DNA of 64,000 nucleotides from Saccharomyces mikatae IFO 1815 (lineage: Eukaryota; Ascomycota; Saccharomycetes; Saccharomycetales; Saccharomycetaceae). Where the stretch lies: NCBI RefSeq assembly GCF_947241705.1, contig NC_079267.1:770501-834500 (forward strand), written 5' to 3'. The notes below the pieces were generated by a model. That model saw only the letters and a program-made list of their open reading frames with translations. It did not search any database and was not told the DNA's origin. Below are positions 20,766 to 33,000 of the stretch, in pieces. The translations under genes were made by a program, and so were the position numbers. Numbering within the stretch: position 1 is the stretch's first letter; each line of letters starts with the position of its first letter.

Positions 20766-22316
20766 CTAACGTAAAAACCCTTTCTTCTTTGTAGGAACGG
20801 GAGATTGGTTGACGTTAGGAGAAGCACTATTTATGGAAAGTTCCAATTGCTTTTTCTTATCTTCCAAAGCTTTTAATTGCTTAGTTAACTTTTCCTTCAT
20901 TTCTTTATGTCTAGCAAACAATTCAGTTTCCGACTTCTGTAGTTTTTTCTCCTTTTCTGAAACCTTTTGTTGGAAAACCGTTTTCATCTCAATTTCTAGT
21001 TTAGCTAATTTGGCCTCATGCAAAGTTTTCTCTTCTTGCTGTTTGGATATTGGATCAAACTCTTTGAAAACTGAGTTATCTTGCTTAATACCAAGCTTAG
21101 CCAACTTACAAGATCTATAGTTTTCGTACAGTTTCTTGTTCGTCCTTTCCTTCAATTCCTCCATGAATTGCTTGATCAATAAATTCTTCAAAAGATTGAA
21201 ATCGGAATGATTGTCATTATCCACTTCGATTACGCCCCACGGATAAGAACGGCCTCTAACTTGGTTCCCACCATAGTTCTCCACAAGATCGTTGGAGCCA
21301 ATGACAGCATAAGGTAAGCTAGTAAACAATCTTTCGGATAAGCGACTATTTTCAATATCATCATTAGAATAGATTGGCGGCTTAAAAAGTTCGATATTAG
21401 ATTGAATTAACTGATTCATTATAGCTTTCTTGAAATTCAAGATTTCTTCATCAGTTAATATATCGGATTTGGCAATGACAGGAATTAAATTACACTTTTC
21501 GTGAACTAGTTGCATGAACCTCAAGTCTAAAGGCTTCAAGTAGTGACCAGTAGGTTCAATGAAATAGAGACATGCATGAATTCTTTTATCGTTTATCGAC
21601 TGCCTGTTGATTTTGTTCTCTGCATCCAAATACTGGTCGAAACGAGAGTCGATTTCCTTAATAATAGGATTCCAAGACTCTTCATCGTTATTCAAAAAAT
21701 CGCCAAACCCTTCAGTATCAACAACGTTCAAGTTTAATTTAACACCGTTTTCTTCAATAACCGTTTCATATGAGTTAATTTTAACTTTATATTTTTGGTC
21801 TTGTGGTCGGTTCTCATGCCCCTCTTCTTCTTCGTCGTCATGCGCAAGTTCTTCCTCGTGATCATCAACCAAATTAGCCTCAATATCATCATTATTAAAT
21901 AAAGTTTTCATTAAAGTTGTTTTACCAATTCCGTTAGAACCTACACATAAAAGGTTGAAAGTGAACCCGTTCTTTATAGACTTTCTATGCCATTGCTTGG
22001 GCAAATTAGCAAACCCTACATATCCATTGATTTGACGACGAATGAACTTGACCTCTGGTTGGTCGGGCAGAACTTGTCCCGCTTCGCTCTGAGACGAGGT
22101 GATGCCCATACCGATGTCTGGTTCGGTCTTCACGCCGGTTTCAGTTGCCTCATATTTACCATTATCATCATCTTGCGTACCGTTTGTGTATTGCGAGTCC
22201 ACTTCATCATGGTCCTGTGGCTCTTGCTTGATCTGAACATCATGGAATTGTTCACGCTGATATTCTTCTTGTTCGGGGTCCTGCTTAATGGACACCTGTT
22301 CCTCCTTTAAGCTCAT
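20766..22316 (-). CDS. CDC3: CDC3, septin
   Basis: Cdc3 is a core subunit of the septin octamer that forms the bud-neck ring needed for cytokinesis. It has 516 residues (S. cerevisiae 520, from memory). The N-terminal 90 residues are acidic and variable. Next come the polybasic region (FIRRQINGYVGFANLPKQWHRK) and the GTPase domain. This has P-loop GSNGIGKT at 126-133, switch motif DTEGFGD from D200, and AKSD at 282-285. The septin unique element lies near 395-440 and a Lys/Glu coiled coil near 440-500. A long acidic insert (DDEEEEGHEN) sits between P-loop and switch. The gene is divergent from NKP2. Confidence 0.97.
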   Translation of the reverse strand: MSLKEEQVSIKQDPEQEEYQREQFHDVQIKQEPQDHDEVDSQYTNGTQDDDNGKYEATETGVKTEPDIGMGITSSQSEAGQVLPDQPEVKFIRRQINGYVGFANLPKQWHRKSIKNGFTFNLLCVGSNGIGKTTLMKTLFNNDDIEANLVDDHEEELAHDDEEEEGHENRPQDQKYKVKINSYETVIEENGVKLNLNVVDTEGFGDFLNNDEESWNPIIKEIDSRFDQYLDAENKINRQSINDKRIHACLYFIEPTGHYLKPLDLRFMQLVHEKCNLIPVIAKSDILTDEEILNFKKAIMNQLIQSNIELFKPPIYSNDDIENSRLSERLFTSLPYAVIGSNDLVENYGGNQVRGRSYPWGVIEVDNDNHSDFNLLKNLLIKQFMEELKERTNKKLYENYRSCKLAKLGIKQDNSVFKEFDPISKQQEEKTLHEAKLAKLEIEMKTVFQQKVSEKEKKLQKSETELFARHKEMKEKLTKQLKALEDKKKQLELSINSASPNVNQSPVPTKKKGFLR

Positions 22317-22993
22317 CGCAATGTACTATGATCTAAATGTGTTTGCAGTGGTCGTGTGTTTTGCAGATTTGATGTTTCTTTGATCTAGCTTCCTCGAGAG
22401 CTCTTAACCCAATACACAAAATAACACAAAACGCAATTCCTAAAACCGAGAGAAAAAATGACAAAAAACAGGAAGGGAAACCACGCGTCCACTTTATCAT
22501 CATACACGTAGATCATAGAAGACGAAAATACCAAATTAGCCGCCCAGGAATTCTTTTCCACGAAATGAAAGAAGGTAGAAGGACCAGGGGAAGACTGATC
22601 ATGTATAAACGTACAATCAGCGAAATAGTCCATCTAAACTACCAAGCAATCAAGTTGTTGAATATATTTCTCATTTTTCCTCAATTACTTTTTCTTGTAC
22701 TGCTAGCTCAAATGGTGAAATCTTGCGATCGACAGCAGAGTCAACTTCTCTTCACTCAAGTTATAATTGGTATTTCGAGCTAAACAACCGCACTTGCACA
22801 GCCAGCAAGGCATCAACAAGTGGAACAGTAGCAAGAAAAACAACGAATGCTATTGCCGCTCCGGCCTCGCGGAAAAGCAGCAAAAAACAACAATTAATTG
22901 TTATTGAGAGAAAAGTCGAATGGCGTGGCATGACTTAACAGAACAGAGCTATAAGCGTCACAATCTAAAGTTGCCCAAAAAAAAACGAGGTAG
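22317..22993. promoter_or_regulatory. Divergent promoter of CDC3 and NKP2
   Basis: This 677-base region lies between the two start codons. Short frames inside it (for example 22565-22938) show no protein-like features. No clear factor site was recognised. Confidence 0.4.
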
Positions 22994-23455
22994 ATGGAAT
23001 CTGAACAGCTACTGCATCACTATGTTTCGGACTTGCTACTAACCACTCTGGTAACATTTCACGAGTTCAAGGAGCTGCTGAGGTCTCACACGGTCGACGA
23101 GCAGCTTCTGCAGCATTGGTACCACTTGCTTCAAGTTAGGGATGCGCAAGTAACCGCTGACTTGCAAGACCGAATCAAGCAGTTTTTCATAAGGCTGCGT
23201 TCTGAACTGCTACGGTACTTGGAGAGCGACCAGCTGTCCCACTCCCTCAGCCTCGAGACACTGATCGACGCGCTGTATAAGATCAATGACTTGTTGCTAC
23301 AGCATTTGCAGCTTCTGGACCATACCATCCACGATAAAACCCTAGAGCTGGTACGGTTTGAAAATATGGTCCGCTCGTCGACCGGTAGAGACAATGCCAT
23401 TCCTGACTTATTACAAATTATACAATCTTATATCAATCTATTAGAGGAAAATTAG
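22994..23455 (+). CDS. NKP2: NKP2, non-essential kinetochore protein (Ctf19/CCAN complex)
   Basis: Nkp2 pairs with Nkp1 in the inner-kinetochore Ctf19 complex. Its 153 residues equal S. cerevisiae. The protein is almost wholly helical and heptad-like (LLHHYVSDLLLTTLVTFHEF, LETLIDALYKINDLL), as expected for a coiled-coil heterodimer. The stop codon is only 9 bases from the convergent TAD3 stop, so the two transcripts must overlap at their 3' ends. Confidence 0.93.
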   Translation: MESEQLLHHYVSDLLLTTLVTFHEFKELLRSHTVDEQLLQHWYHLLQVRDAQVTADLQDRIKQFFIRLRSELLRYLESDQLSHSLSLETLIDALYKINDLLLQHLQLLDHTIHDKTLELVRFENMVRSSTGRDNAIPDLLQIIQSYINLLEEN

Positions 23456-23464
23456 GTCTAAAAA

Positions 23465-24557
23465 CTAGCAGCATACATCCTGATCAACCGGGCCCACAGG
23501 GTATTCCTTGCCGATCCATTGAAAGGCTTGGTACGTTGAGTTCAGCTGTTTGCTATCGTTCATGCAGTATCCGTCGCCGCTAGTTATTTTTAAGCTACCT
23601 GTGCGCTGCATCTCTGCCAGGAAGACTACACGTCTCACGCGAGAATGGATCAGGGCCATAGAGCACATTGAGCACGGTTCGTGAGTTAAGTAAACGTCAT
23701 AGTCAAGGCATAAGTACGCGCTTGAGTCTTCGTCTTCGTCATCCCTAAGTCTCTCTCCTACTGTACGAATACCCACCATTACACTGTGGTCGATGGGCAG
23801 TGAGTTTTCGCAATTTCTGCCATCTTCCACCACTACTCTCTTCCTTCTTCTTGATGAGTCAACAAAAACGCTCGCGATTGGAAACAGCTTTCCTGCCGCA
23901 GTCATCTTCATTGATAGCGCCGATACTCGCGATAGTTCATTTCGTACTTCTTCTATATTTATTTTATAGTCGTTCAAAATTTGGTCGTTGGGGTTTCCAT
24001 TCCAGATCAACGGCCAGTATTCAATAGACCACGCATTATTTAGTTCTTTTGTACTGGGTGCAAATTCCGGTACTTTGATATCGTCCCTCAGCCGATACTC
24101 TTTTGCTCCACCCCAGAAGCTCTTCAATTTCTTGTCCATGTCATCCTTGTCAGAAATGTATTCTCTGGAACACAACACCACTTCCAGCGTCGAAGTTTGA
24201 ACGTTTTTGCGGATCCTTTTTAAATGCCTCAATGAGATAGGGTCGTTTTTCTGAAAGTCGCTTCGAATTAGCCTATTTTATTAGTTAGTTTGCTTCCATA
24301 GATACAAAAAAATTTACATTTCACATACTCGATCACTTTCTTTGATTCTCTTGGCTCTATTTCTATGCCCCACACATTGACTACAGGTATATACAATCAA
24401 AAGTTAGTGACTTGATCTTGATCGCTCGCTGGTTTCATGATTACATACTTAGTCTGGGTGTATTTACATTTTTGAAATTTCTGACTTGTAATAGTCGATC
24501 TTCTATTATTCCATTGCGATAATCAATTTTCAGAGGATTATTAATCTTCTTAACCAT
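23465..24557 (-). CDS. TAD3: TAD3, catalytic-partner subunit of tRNA A34-to-I34 deaminase (two introns)
   Basis: Tad2-Tad3 converts wobble adenosine 34 to inosine in several tRNAs. I assembled three exons on the minus strand: 24557-24449, 24380-24329 and 24272-23465, together 323 codons including stop. The resulting 322 residues equal S. cerevisiae Tad3. The continuous 3' frame alone lacks an ATG at the homologous N-terminus. The cytidine-deaminase fold has PCSMC with zinc ligands C254 and C257. The HAE glutamate is replaced in H216-S-V218, the known pseudo-active site of Tad3 that leaves catalysis to Tad2. It is convergent with NKP2. Confidence 0.92.
24273..24328 (-). other. TAD3 intron 2
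   Basis: This 56-base intron is at the short end for yeast. It has donor GTATGT, acceptor AATAG and a branch-like AACTAAC about 10 bases from the acceptor. Removing it restores the frame through KKVIELIRSDFQ, which matches remembered Tad3. Confidence 0.85.
24381..24448 (-). other. TAD3 intron 1
   Basis: This 68-base intron on the minus strand has donor GTATGT, acceptor TGTAG and a branch-like CACTAAC. The first base of the branch motif departs from the yeast consensus TACTAAC. Removing it joins CTA-A to TC-AAT in frame, giving RLINVW. Confidence 0.85.
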
Positions 24558-24712
24558 AACGAACATGTTCTGATGGATACAATAGTTTATAATCTGGAAT
24601 GACTTATACTACCAAGTTAAGTATCGAAGATTCCCACTAACAAACATGAAAAACAAATCATTACTAATTAAGTAAAAAGATAAAAAATTAAAAAAAAAAC
24701 AAAAGTAAACGT

Positions 24713-27349
24713 ATGAAAAGCTTATACGATTTCATCCAAGACAAACTCGAAATTGAGTTAGAAACCAACATTACTTACGAAGAAAATATAGAGTCTGGTC
24801 AATTCAATGGTCTCGATGAAATTCTAACTACATGCTTTATACTGCAAAATTCGAGGAAAATAGCACTACCGTCCGTTTCTGGCGATTTGAATCACAAGGC
24901 CATTATAGATCACTGCATCGTCTATCTTTTGACGGGAGAATTTTTCAACAATGTTCTAACATTTGGTTATAAAATAGCTAAAAATGAAGATGTCGACAAT
25001 AGCCTTTTTTGCCATTCAACAAATGTCAGCGTTACATTATTGAAGGGAACGGCCTGGAAAATGCTCCATAATTTGATTGGTACGAATGCGTTCGTTGATA
25101 TGCTGATAAATCATACAGTAATTCAATTCAACGGGCATTTTTTTACTCAAATCATAGGTAATAGGTGTAACGAGCCTCATCTACCGCCCAAATGGGCTCA
25201 AAGATCGTCCCCATCATCAGGAAGTATCGCACAAATCGAACCAGTGATGGAACCAGTGACAAATAAACCATTTTTGCATAAGCTGAAATTAAACTGTCCT
25301 TTTATTTTCCCTTACAAAACGATTCTTTCGTTATCTTCATCTATCGAAAAGCTAATTGAATTAAGAGAAAATATCTTCCCCTCATATCTGGTTAAGATAC
25401 CTCAGAAACTAGAGGTACAGATTAATTTGACCCTGCAAAAATTGTTAATCAGGCACAAACGCTTGAGTTACGTGTCCATTTTGAATGGCATTTGTCCACG
25501 ATTGAAAGAAACCACATCAGAGTTGCCGCATTTGAGCAGGCAATCACCAAAGGAAGAAGTCTTGAAATTTGTAATTGTTATTTTACAGAAATTATTACCT
25601 CAAGAAATGTTTGGGTCAAAGAAGAATAAATGCAAAATTATTAAGAATCTAAACTCTCTTCTAAGTTTGCCCTTGAATGGCTATTTACCATTCGATAGTT
25701 TATTAAAAAAATTAAAGTTTAAAGACTTTCGATGGTTGATGGTCTCTACTATTTCATTCACCAGGCAGAACTTTGAAAACTTAAACCAAATGGTGATCTG
25801 TTTTGTTTCCTGGCTGTTTAGGCAATTACTTCCGAAAGTTATACAAACTTTTTTTTATTGCACCGAAATATCTTCTACAGTGAAGATTGTTTATTTTAGG
25901 CATGATGTTTGGAATGGACTTGTAAGCCCATTTCTTACAGGATATTTCAAGAGATACCTGGTAGAAAACAACGTTTGTAGAAACCATAATAGTTATACCC
26001 TGTCCAATTTCAACCATAGCAGAATGAGAGTCATACCAAAGAAAAGTAACAATGAGTTTCGGATTATCGCCATTCCTTGTGGAGGGGCAGATGACGAAGA
26101 ATATATGATTTATAAGGAAAATCACAAGAATGCTGTAGCACCCACTCAAAAAATACTCGAGTATTTAAGGAACAAAAGACTAACTAGTTTCACTAAGATC
26201 TACTCTCCGACGCAAATAGCTGACCGTATCAAAAAATTTAAGCTAAGCCTTTTGAAGAAATTCAATAATGTTTTACCAGAATTATATTTTATGAAGTTTG
26301 ATGTCGAGTCTTGTTATGACTCCATACCAAGAATTGAATGTATGAGAATAATAAAAAGGGCACTGAAAAGTGAGAATGGGTTTTTTGTAAGATCACAATA
26401 TATTTCTAACACTAATACAGGTGCATTGAAGTTAGTCAATGTAGTCAACGCTAGTAGAACACCAAAACCTTATGAACTGTACATAGACAACGTAAGAACA
26501 GTTCATTTATCAAATCAGGATGTAATAAACGTAATAGAAATGGAAATATTTAAGACGGCTTTATGGGTTCAAGATAAATGTTACTTGAGAGAAGAAGGGC
26601 TCTTTCAAGGCTCCTGTTTATCTGCACCGATTGTAGATCTAGTGTATGACGACCTTTTAGAGTTTTATGACGAGTTTAAATCGAGTTCCAACCAGGACAC
26701 ATTAATTTTAAAATTGGCAGATGATTTCCTCATAATTTCAACAGACCAGCAACAAATAATAAACGTCAAAAAGCTTGCCATGGGTGGATTTGAGAAATAT
26801 AATGCTAAAGTTAATAGAGATAAGATTTTATCTGTATGCTCCCCATCGGATAGCGGTACAGTTATTCAATTTTGTGCAATGTATATATCCATAAAAAATT
26901 TGGAAGTCTGGAAACATTCAAGCACAATGAATATTTTCAATATTCATTCGAGTTCTAGCAAAAAAATATTTCGGAGTTTAATAGCACTATTTAACACAAG
27001 ACTTTCCTATAAAACAATTGACCCTGATTTGAACTCAATAACTACAGTTCTCATGCAGATTCATCATATTGTGAAGAACATTTCTGAGAGTTATAAATTT
27101 GCCTTTAGGGACCTGTCAATAAATGATACACAAAATAATCATTTTTCTTCGTTTTTATTACGCATAATTGAAATGACGCTAGATGTTTATTCAATTACGA
27201 GACTTGATCCTTTGATTGGATATGAAGTACGATTCACTATATTGAATGGATTCTTGAAAAGTTTTTCTTCAAACACATCTAAATTTAAAAATAACATTTT
27301 ATTTTTAGAAAAGGAGATTCAACATCTGCAGATGTATGTAGTTAGTTAA
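24713..27349 (+). CDS. EST2: EST2, telomerase reverse transcriptase
   Basis: Est2 is the catalytic protein of telomerase and uses TLC1 RNA as template. It has 878 residues (S. cerevisiae 884, from memory). The TEN and RNA-binding regions occupy the first 400 residues. The telomerase-specific T motif contains FFYCTEIS. RT motif A is KFDVESCYDSIP, with catalytic D530, and motif B' is EGLFQGSCLSAPIVD. Motif C is LADDFLIIS, with D670 and D671. These three aspartates fall at the same numbers as in S. cerevisiae. A helical C-terminal extension completes the protein. No lesion is visible. Confidence 0.97.
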   Translation: MKSLYDFIQDKLEIELETNITYEENIESGQFNGLDEILTTCFILQNSRKIALPSVSGDLNHKAIIDHCIVYLLTGEFFNNVLTFGYKIAKNEDVDNSLFCHSTNVSVTLLKGTAWKMLHNLIGTNAFVDMLINHTVIQFNGHFFTQIIGNRCNEPHLPPKWAQRSSPSSGSIAQIEPVMEPVTNKPFLHKLKLNCPFIFPYKTILSLSSSIEKLIELRENIFPSYLVKIPQKLEVQINLTLQKLLIRHKRLSYVSILNGICPRLKETTSELPHLSRQSPKEEVLKFVIVILQKLLPQEMFGSKKNKCKIIKNLNSLLSLPLNGYLPFDSLLKKLKFKDFRWLMVSTISFTRQNFENLNQMVICFVSWLFRQLLPKVIQTFFYCTEISSTVKIVYFRHDVWNGLVSPFLTGYFKRYLVENNVCRNHNSYTLSNFNHSRMRVIPKKSNNEFRIIAIPCGGADDEEYMIYKENHKNAVAPTQKILEYLRNKRLTSFTKIYSPTQIADRIKKFKLSLLKKFNNVLPELYFMKFDVESCYDSIPRIECMRIIKRALKSENGFFVRSQYISNTNTGALKLVNVVNASRTPKPYELYIDNVRTVHLSNQDVINVIEMEIFKTALWVQDKCYLREEGLFQGSCLSAPIVDLVYDDLLEFYDEFKSSSNQDTLILKLADDFLIISTDQQQIINVKKLAMGGFEKYNAKVNRDKILSVCSPSDSGTVIQFCAMYISIKNLEVWKHSSTMNIFNIHSSSSKKIFRSLIALFNTRLSYKTIDPDLNSITTVLMQIHHIVKNISESYKFAFRDLSINDTQNNHFSSFLLRIIEMTLDVYSITRLDPLIGYEVRFTILNGFLKSFSSNTSKFKNNILFLEKEIQHLQMYVVS

Positions 27350-27470
27350 TAACAGAAATATATGAAATTTCGAGCGGCTTGTCGATGCCATTAAGAAAAA
27401 GTACAGCAAAATACTTTAAATGGTGGGAATACCAATCCCTTTTCACAGTAAGTTTCACGTACGAGTTCAT

Positions 27471-29825
27471 TTAAGAGAAGCCAGGCCCAAAATATGCCCT
27501 CAAATTAGCTTCATCCTTTTGCTTTCTTATTCTTTCTACTTCTTCAAAACCTCCCGATTTTTTCAAATTTGAATTTCCCACAAAATCTTCTAGTTCATCA
27601 TCGAATTCATTACTAGACTTGATTTTTCTTTCCATCTGCCACATCTTTTCTGCCTTATCAATTGCTTCGATCCTGCTGTCATGATCGGGGTTTAAAGACT
27701 GAACGGCCACCATGACTTGTTCCCTTACCTGATTGAATGTACCTGGTCTCATAATGGGCAATATAGGATTATTCTTTGATTTTGAAGGATTTTTTTCTTG
27801 TTCTTCACAACATAACTTGATGAGATCAAAAGTTTCCAAAGCCTTCCCTAAATCTTCCTTCAAATCTAGCATCAGTTCTTCCTGCAACGTAAGAAACTGC
27901 TGTTCCTCGCAAACCTTGTCCAGCTCAGCCTCCCACGTTTTTTTCCAATGTGGCTTTTCAGTATCAACAAATTCTTGAAGTTTATCTAAATCATTTTGGG
28001 CATTCTCTAAATCTCTAGATACAGTTTCCAACTTTTTTTTGGCAGGTTGTGACCTGCGCTCAGCGACATCTTTTCTCATGATTTCGATCACGTCCTGCAG
28101 ATCATCTACTTTACTTAAAAGAACATCCGACAAATCACCAAGCTCACTCTGGGATTTTTCCATGTATATTCTATTGGAAGAATTTTTGGCAGAAAATGAT
28201 AAGGATTTGAATTTGTCAACCTTCTGTAAAATATTAAGAATGGTTTGGTCAATATGTGATCGATTTATGTTGTGCACTTGTTTTATTTTTCCTAATTCAT
28301 ACTGAATATCCTTAATTGTTTTATCATCTTCTTTCCTGGCCGGTCCAGGAAGCCTGTGTTCGCTGGCTTCAAAGTTAGTCTGTGGTAAAACTTTAGCTTG
28401 CTTATTGTTTGTTGCAGAACCAAAGTCCATTTCCTTTAAGCGCCTTATTATATCATTTTGGCTATTTGATATTTCTATTTTAACTGTATCAATAAAGTCC
28501 TTGATGTCATTGTTGCGATTTTCTTCAAGCTTTAGCTCAATAACAAACCCTTCTTTAATATCGTGAAGATTTAGTTCTTCCAGTTCGTAAAATACTCCGT
28601 ATTGGGGGTCCATGATATATATATCTGGGAAGGAATTAGAACCAGGAGAATAAGTAAAGTGCTGAACAAAGAGAAGCCTTAATGCTTTTTTAGTAGTTGG
28701 AAGTTGTATACAGCACTTTTTTGTTCTGTCTCCCATTTTCAGGAATATTGGATAGGTTCCATTTATGGCGTTGTCTGGTGAAGTTGCGACGCTGGATAAT
28801 CTTCGTGAAGACGTATCTGCATTCTCAGTGGGCAATGCTGCTTTCAACAATGGACTAGCCCTTGCTAAATCATCAGCACTTCTTTCCTTATTCTCAACAG
28901 AGGTATTACCATCATCATCATTGTTATTATTTCCATATAATTTTGACTTTCTGACAGTCTCTTCAAGATGTAACAGTGAGGGCGACGGTTTTGTGACGAG
29001 ACCAGCAGCAGCAGCAGCTTCTGTTGTGGACTGATTAGTCAATTTAGCCATATGATATGCTGAATATCTCTTTGAAGCTCTCCTTTGCAAATTAGTTCCC
29101 TTCTTTAATTGTGAAAGTGCGTCATCGTCATCTGATACTCCTAAAGAATCGTTTGACTTGAAGTTCGATTTAGAATTGGTTGTTGGTTTTGTCAATTTTC
29201 CCTCCGTTGGAAGGGCAGATGGAATTCCTGCGGAGGCAGAATTTACTTTTCCCCCATATATATTGTCTTTTGAATCGGTTTGCCTCTGATCACGTACAAT
29301 GCTACTTTTTCTACTACTGAAAGGAGTCCCCTCACGAGTGCCTTCACTCCCCAAAGAAAGGTTACTAGTGAATGAAGGATTCTGTTGATGATGTGACTTT
29401 ATACTTATTCGATGCTCTTGCTGCATATTCTTAAGAATGGCTTGTTTAACTTTTAGTTTGTCCAAAAGCGTCACTATAATTTCCCTGATTTTTGGTAAAT
29501 GTTTATTCAAAGTTTCGTCAGATGGTGGTTCTCTTAATGTTACTTCCAATACACGTCTCAAAGCCATTGGCACATCACCAACATCTGACATATCAACTTT
29601 AGCATGCATGAAGAACTTCGACACAACTTTGAAGTCATTTCCCAGTTGAACATAAGCGTCAGATACTGACCTTCCTGAAGTTGCCCCCTTAGACCACTGT
29701 GTTAAAACTTGGAGAAGATGCTTTGTCGACATCAACAACTTTGTTACTGTTGTTTCAATACTACTGCTGCTAGACGCAGTTCTCTTAATCTTCGTGGTAC
29801 CGTAATTCGATTCATCTGCGGCCAT
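27471..29825 (-). CDS. BUD6: BUD6, actin-nucleation-promoting polarity factor
   Basis: Bud6 (Aip3) binds monomeric actin and the formin Bni1 to start actin cables, and guides bipolar budding. Its 784 residues compare with 788 in S. cerevisiae. A conserved N-terminal region spans about 20-140 ([20 protein letters not shown]). A Ser-rich variable middle contains an alanine run. The C-terminal half holds the AIP3/Bud6 homology region from about 370, with the coiled-coil core near 560-700. The C-terminal tail ends [10 protein letters not shown], the actin-binding flank. It is convergent with EST2, 121 bases apart. Confidence 0.96.
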   Translation of the reverse strand: MAADESNYGTTKIKRTASSSSSIETTVTKLLMSTKHLLQVLTQWSKGATSGRSVSDAYVQLGNDFKVVSKFFMHAKVDMSDVGDVPMALRRVLEVTLREPPSDETLNKHLPKIREIIVTLLDKLKVKQAILKNMQQEHRISIKSHHQQNPSFTSNLSLGSEGTREGTPFSSRKSSIVRDQRQTDSKDNIYGGKVNSASAGIPSALPTEGKLTKPTTNSKSNFKSNDSLGVSDDDDALSQLKKGTNLQRRASKRYSAYHMAKLTNQSTTEAAAAAGLVTKPSPSLLHLEETVRKSKLYGNNNNDDDGNTSVENKERSADDLARASPLLKAALPTENADTSSRRLSSVATSPDNAINGTYPIFLKMGDRTKKCCIQLPTTKKALRLLFVQHFTYSPGSNSFPDIYIMDPQYGVFYELEELNLHDIKEGFVIELKLEENRNNDIKDFIDTVKIEISNSQNDIIRRLKEMDFGSATNNKQAKVLPQTNFEASEHRLPGPARKEDDKTIKDIQYELGKIKQVHNINRSHIDQTILNILQKVDKFKSLSFSAKNSSNRIYMEKSQSELGDLSDVLLSKVDDLQDVIEIMRKDVAERRSQPAKKKLETVSRDLENAQNDLDKLQEFVDTEKPHWKKTWEAELDKVCEEQQFLTLQEELMLDLKEDLGKALETFDLIKLCCEEQEKNPSKSKNNPILPIMRPGTFNQVREQVMVAVQSLNPDHDSRIEAIDKAEKMWQMERKIKSSNEFDDELEDFVGNSNLKKSGGFEEVERIRKQKDEANLRAYFGPGFS

Positions 29826-30094
29826 CTTAATTTAATCTAGAGGAACTTGAAGATTACTACACCTATTGCAATTAGTAGCTTCTTTACCTTCACCTTTTCC
29901 TCGAGGGTATTTTGATGGCACTATCTCAAGAATTTATAAACAGTAGGTTGAAATTCGTTCGCTTCGGCTAACGAGTTATCTTCGAAGAGCAAAGCGCATC
30001 TGTGTTTAAAATGAAACTCGTGAGGTAAATAAGTGGAGTATACAATAGGAATTTCTGATTTGAAGTGTAATAGTCCACACCAGCAGTTGAGCTT

Positions 30095-33000
30095 ATGGAT
30101 GTTGATGAACCAAATTACATTGTGATATCAGATTCTGAAGCCGCTGATGAAGAAACTAGTATCATATACAGACCTGAATTTAGAGAAGACTACCTTTGGG
30201 CAGGAGAGAATATTCAAGAAGCAAGTAAACCACAAAAAAATGCTAATGAGGCGTTAAGCTTGGATTCTACCACCGGTGACTCTGTATCACCTTCTGTAGC
30301 AGCTGATGGACACCTTACTACAGGCCTTCGGTGGTCTTTAAGAAAGAGGAAGGCTATTCAAAAGATGCCATATAGTTTAGAAAGAATAAAGCATAGGCAA
30401 TTATTAGAGGGCTATGATATTACTGGTTTTGACACTATTTCGAATCAATTAATTTTACCAGAAAAAACTTCTCCAGTGGTTCAGTCGAATGAAATTTCCT
30501 TTACAAATAGGAATGGTAAAATACTGAATGATCAGGGAAATGATACAATTGATTTTGTTGGATTCGAGAATGATTCGGTTAGATCTCAAGGTTATGATAG
30601 TGATGAAATAATACCAAGAAAAAGGCACCGCGATTACAAAGACCTCATTCAGAATGAAGAACTTCAACTAGATGACTCTTTGGAAGATAATCAAGGTTCC
30701 GTCATCACAAATTTACAGGACACTGAAAATGACGAAGTAATATTTAGAGGAAGAGTATTGAATGTGAAAACTGGTTATCGTGGAGTTTTACCGAGAGTTG
30801 CTTGGGAAAAATCATTGCAAAGGCAGCAGTCTTCGAAAATTATGAGGAAAAAGACTCAATTATCAAACCATAAAGGAGTTGCCAAAAGAAAAATACACAA
30901 GGGTACCCGCGCCGAAAATGATGAACAAATCTTATTGAATGATATTATTGCGTCCGGTGATGAACCGGATATCGATGAAGATTCCTCTCATAATTTATAC
31001 TTGAAAACCCCTTCGGAGATTAGTGAGAAGGAATTAAAAGAATTACAGGAATATTACGAGAGCAAGTACAGTGAATGTGAAGATGAACAGTTTGCGGGAA
31101 GTTACGGTTCTGATATCAATGAGGAATACCGTAATGAACCCATATTTGATCTAGAATATGACGGTCCAGAGAGTTGCTTTCCTCGTGTATCTTATACAGA
31201 CCAACCTATTATTTATTTGAATTCACAGCATTCGGACAGTGGATCCAGTGAACGGTACAACGTTTCGGGTGAAGATAATCAAAGTTCAATATCTCTAGAT
31301 GCTGCCGAAGAGTATAACAATGATATAATCGACAAGATGTTAATCAAAGTTAAGAAAAAGAAATCATCTTCTGATTTCAATGACTTAAGTGGGAAAAGAA
31401 AAAGGTCCAGAACGTATAAATACAATCACCGAAAACCCCGAATCCGTTCAACTACAAGAGCCATCAAAGTTGGAAAACGATCAGCGCATAAACCACGATT
31501 AGTAACTGATAAAAGCACGATTTCATTTGGTTCTAACAAAAACCATGTTATTGACGAATACCTTTTTGAGACATTAGAATCTCAATCCACAGAATTTGAT
31601 GAAGCTTCTTCCAACAAAGTGTTGAAAAGGAAAAGAAAAAAGAAGAAAGTACCTGCATATCCAAGTTTGCCCACTAATGTTGAGTCGAGACGAAAACTGA
31701 TCTTCAATACTGTTGTCGAGGTTCCCACAAATCGATACGCTTTTGCAAAGTCAAATTTAGGGAATATAAACAATATTAATCATCCCATAGAGCTTGAGGA
31801 GGAGAATATTAATCAGGAATTTGGACCAATAATGATTGTTCTCGACTCAATTTTACTAAAAAAGCCTTTTGAGCCACCTAATCTCATTAAGATTGAGTTG
31901 CCTGGTAAAATTTACTCGCTATCTAAATTGAATCCTGCTGACATAGGTTCGTCACTGCGGGATATGTTCAGAGTTATCATTGACAGAGGAATCATTGACA
32001 CGGAACTAGTTCGATTTAATGAGAGTCTTGTTACTTTTTTGATGCACCTTGATATGCCTGAACTATTTGACTCAATAGGTGAATTTCATCGTGAGTTCAG
32101 ATCAAAAGTTAATAGCTTAAGGAAAAAAGCTAAACCAATTCATTTTTTACAAATTGCAACATGTCAATTAATGTTTCTAGAAATATCAAAATATAACAAG
32201 ATCTCAACGGCTGTCAAATTAGAAATGGATGCTAAGATTGTAGATCACATTGTCTCTTTTTTCAAGCTACTTTCAGTGTGTTATGATTCAGTCACAAAAC
32301 ATCCTATGCAATATTTGTACACGAGTTACTATATTCTGTCTTCTATCGTTGATATCATGGACAAAAAGGAAGCTTTATGGGACTTACTCCAAAAGCATTC
32401 CTTTTCCGCTCAGATTTCGCTGTTGCTGGTCAACATATTTCCTACAAAGTTCTGTCGCTGGCAAGTTTTAAGATTAGACTCCGAGTTCCAACCCTTGAAT
32501 TTAGCGTTCCGATTTATCAATTATTGCATCAAAACTTGTAATTGGGATGTTACAAATAGTTTGATTCTCTCTCTCGACCGCATATTTAAAAAAAGAAGAT
32601 TCTCTGATTTTGAAGAAGAGGCTATTCTGTCGCAAGAAAATAAGATAATTTATCCTCCAACAAAGCACTTTACGCGTCGATTAATGTTTAATAAATACTT
32701 GCATTTACTGACATTATGTGAATTGTCCAGTTCCGATATACAACGTGTGATACCAATGAGTGAGATCACCATGAATGACTCTTTATCAGTTTTGATGAAC
32801 CGTCTTAATCTTCTAATTGTTCTAGCCACACACTTTGATTTGAACTTAGAGAAGCGCTTTCAAGAACTATCACGACCGTTATATAGTAAGGACTATTTAA
32901 ACTTTCATACACCAAAGGCAGTCAGGGAGATAACAACACTAATTATGCAGACTAGTCTTTCGTTTTTGGAAATTAGTCGGAACAAGAAACATCCATTCAG

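Noticed and set aside
24462-24472. Exact match to the 11-base ARS consensus
   Set aside because: It lies inside TAD3 exon 1, and such matches occur often by chance in AT-rich DNA. No B-element context could be judged, so I do not call an origin.
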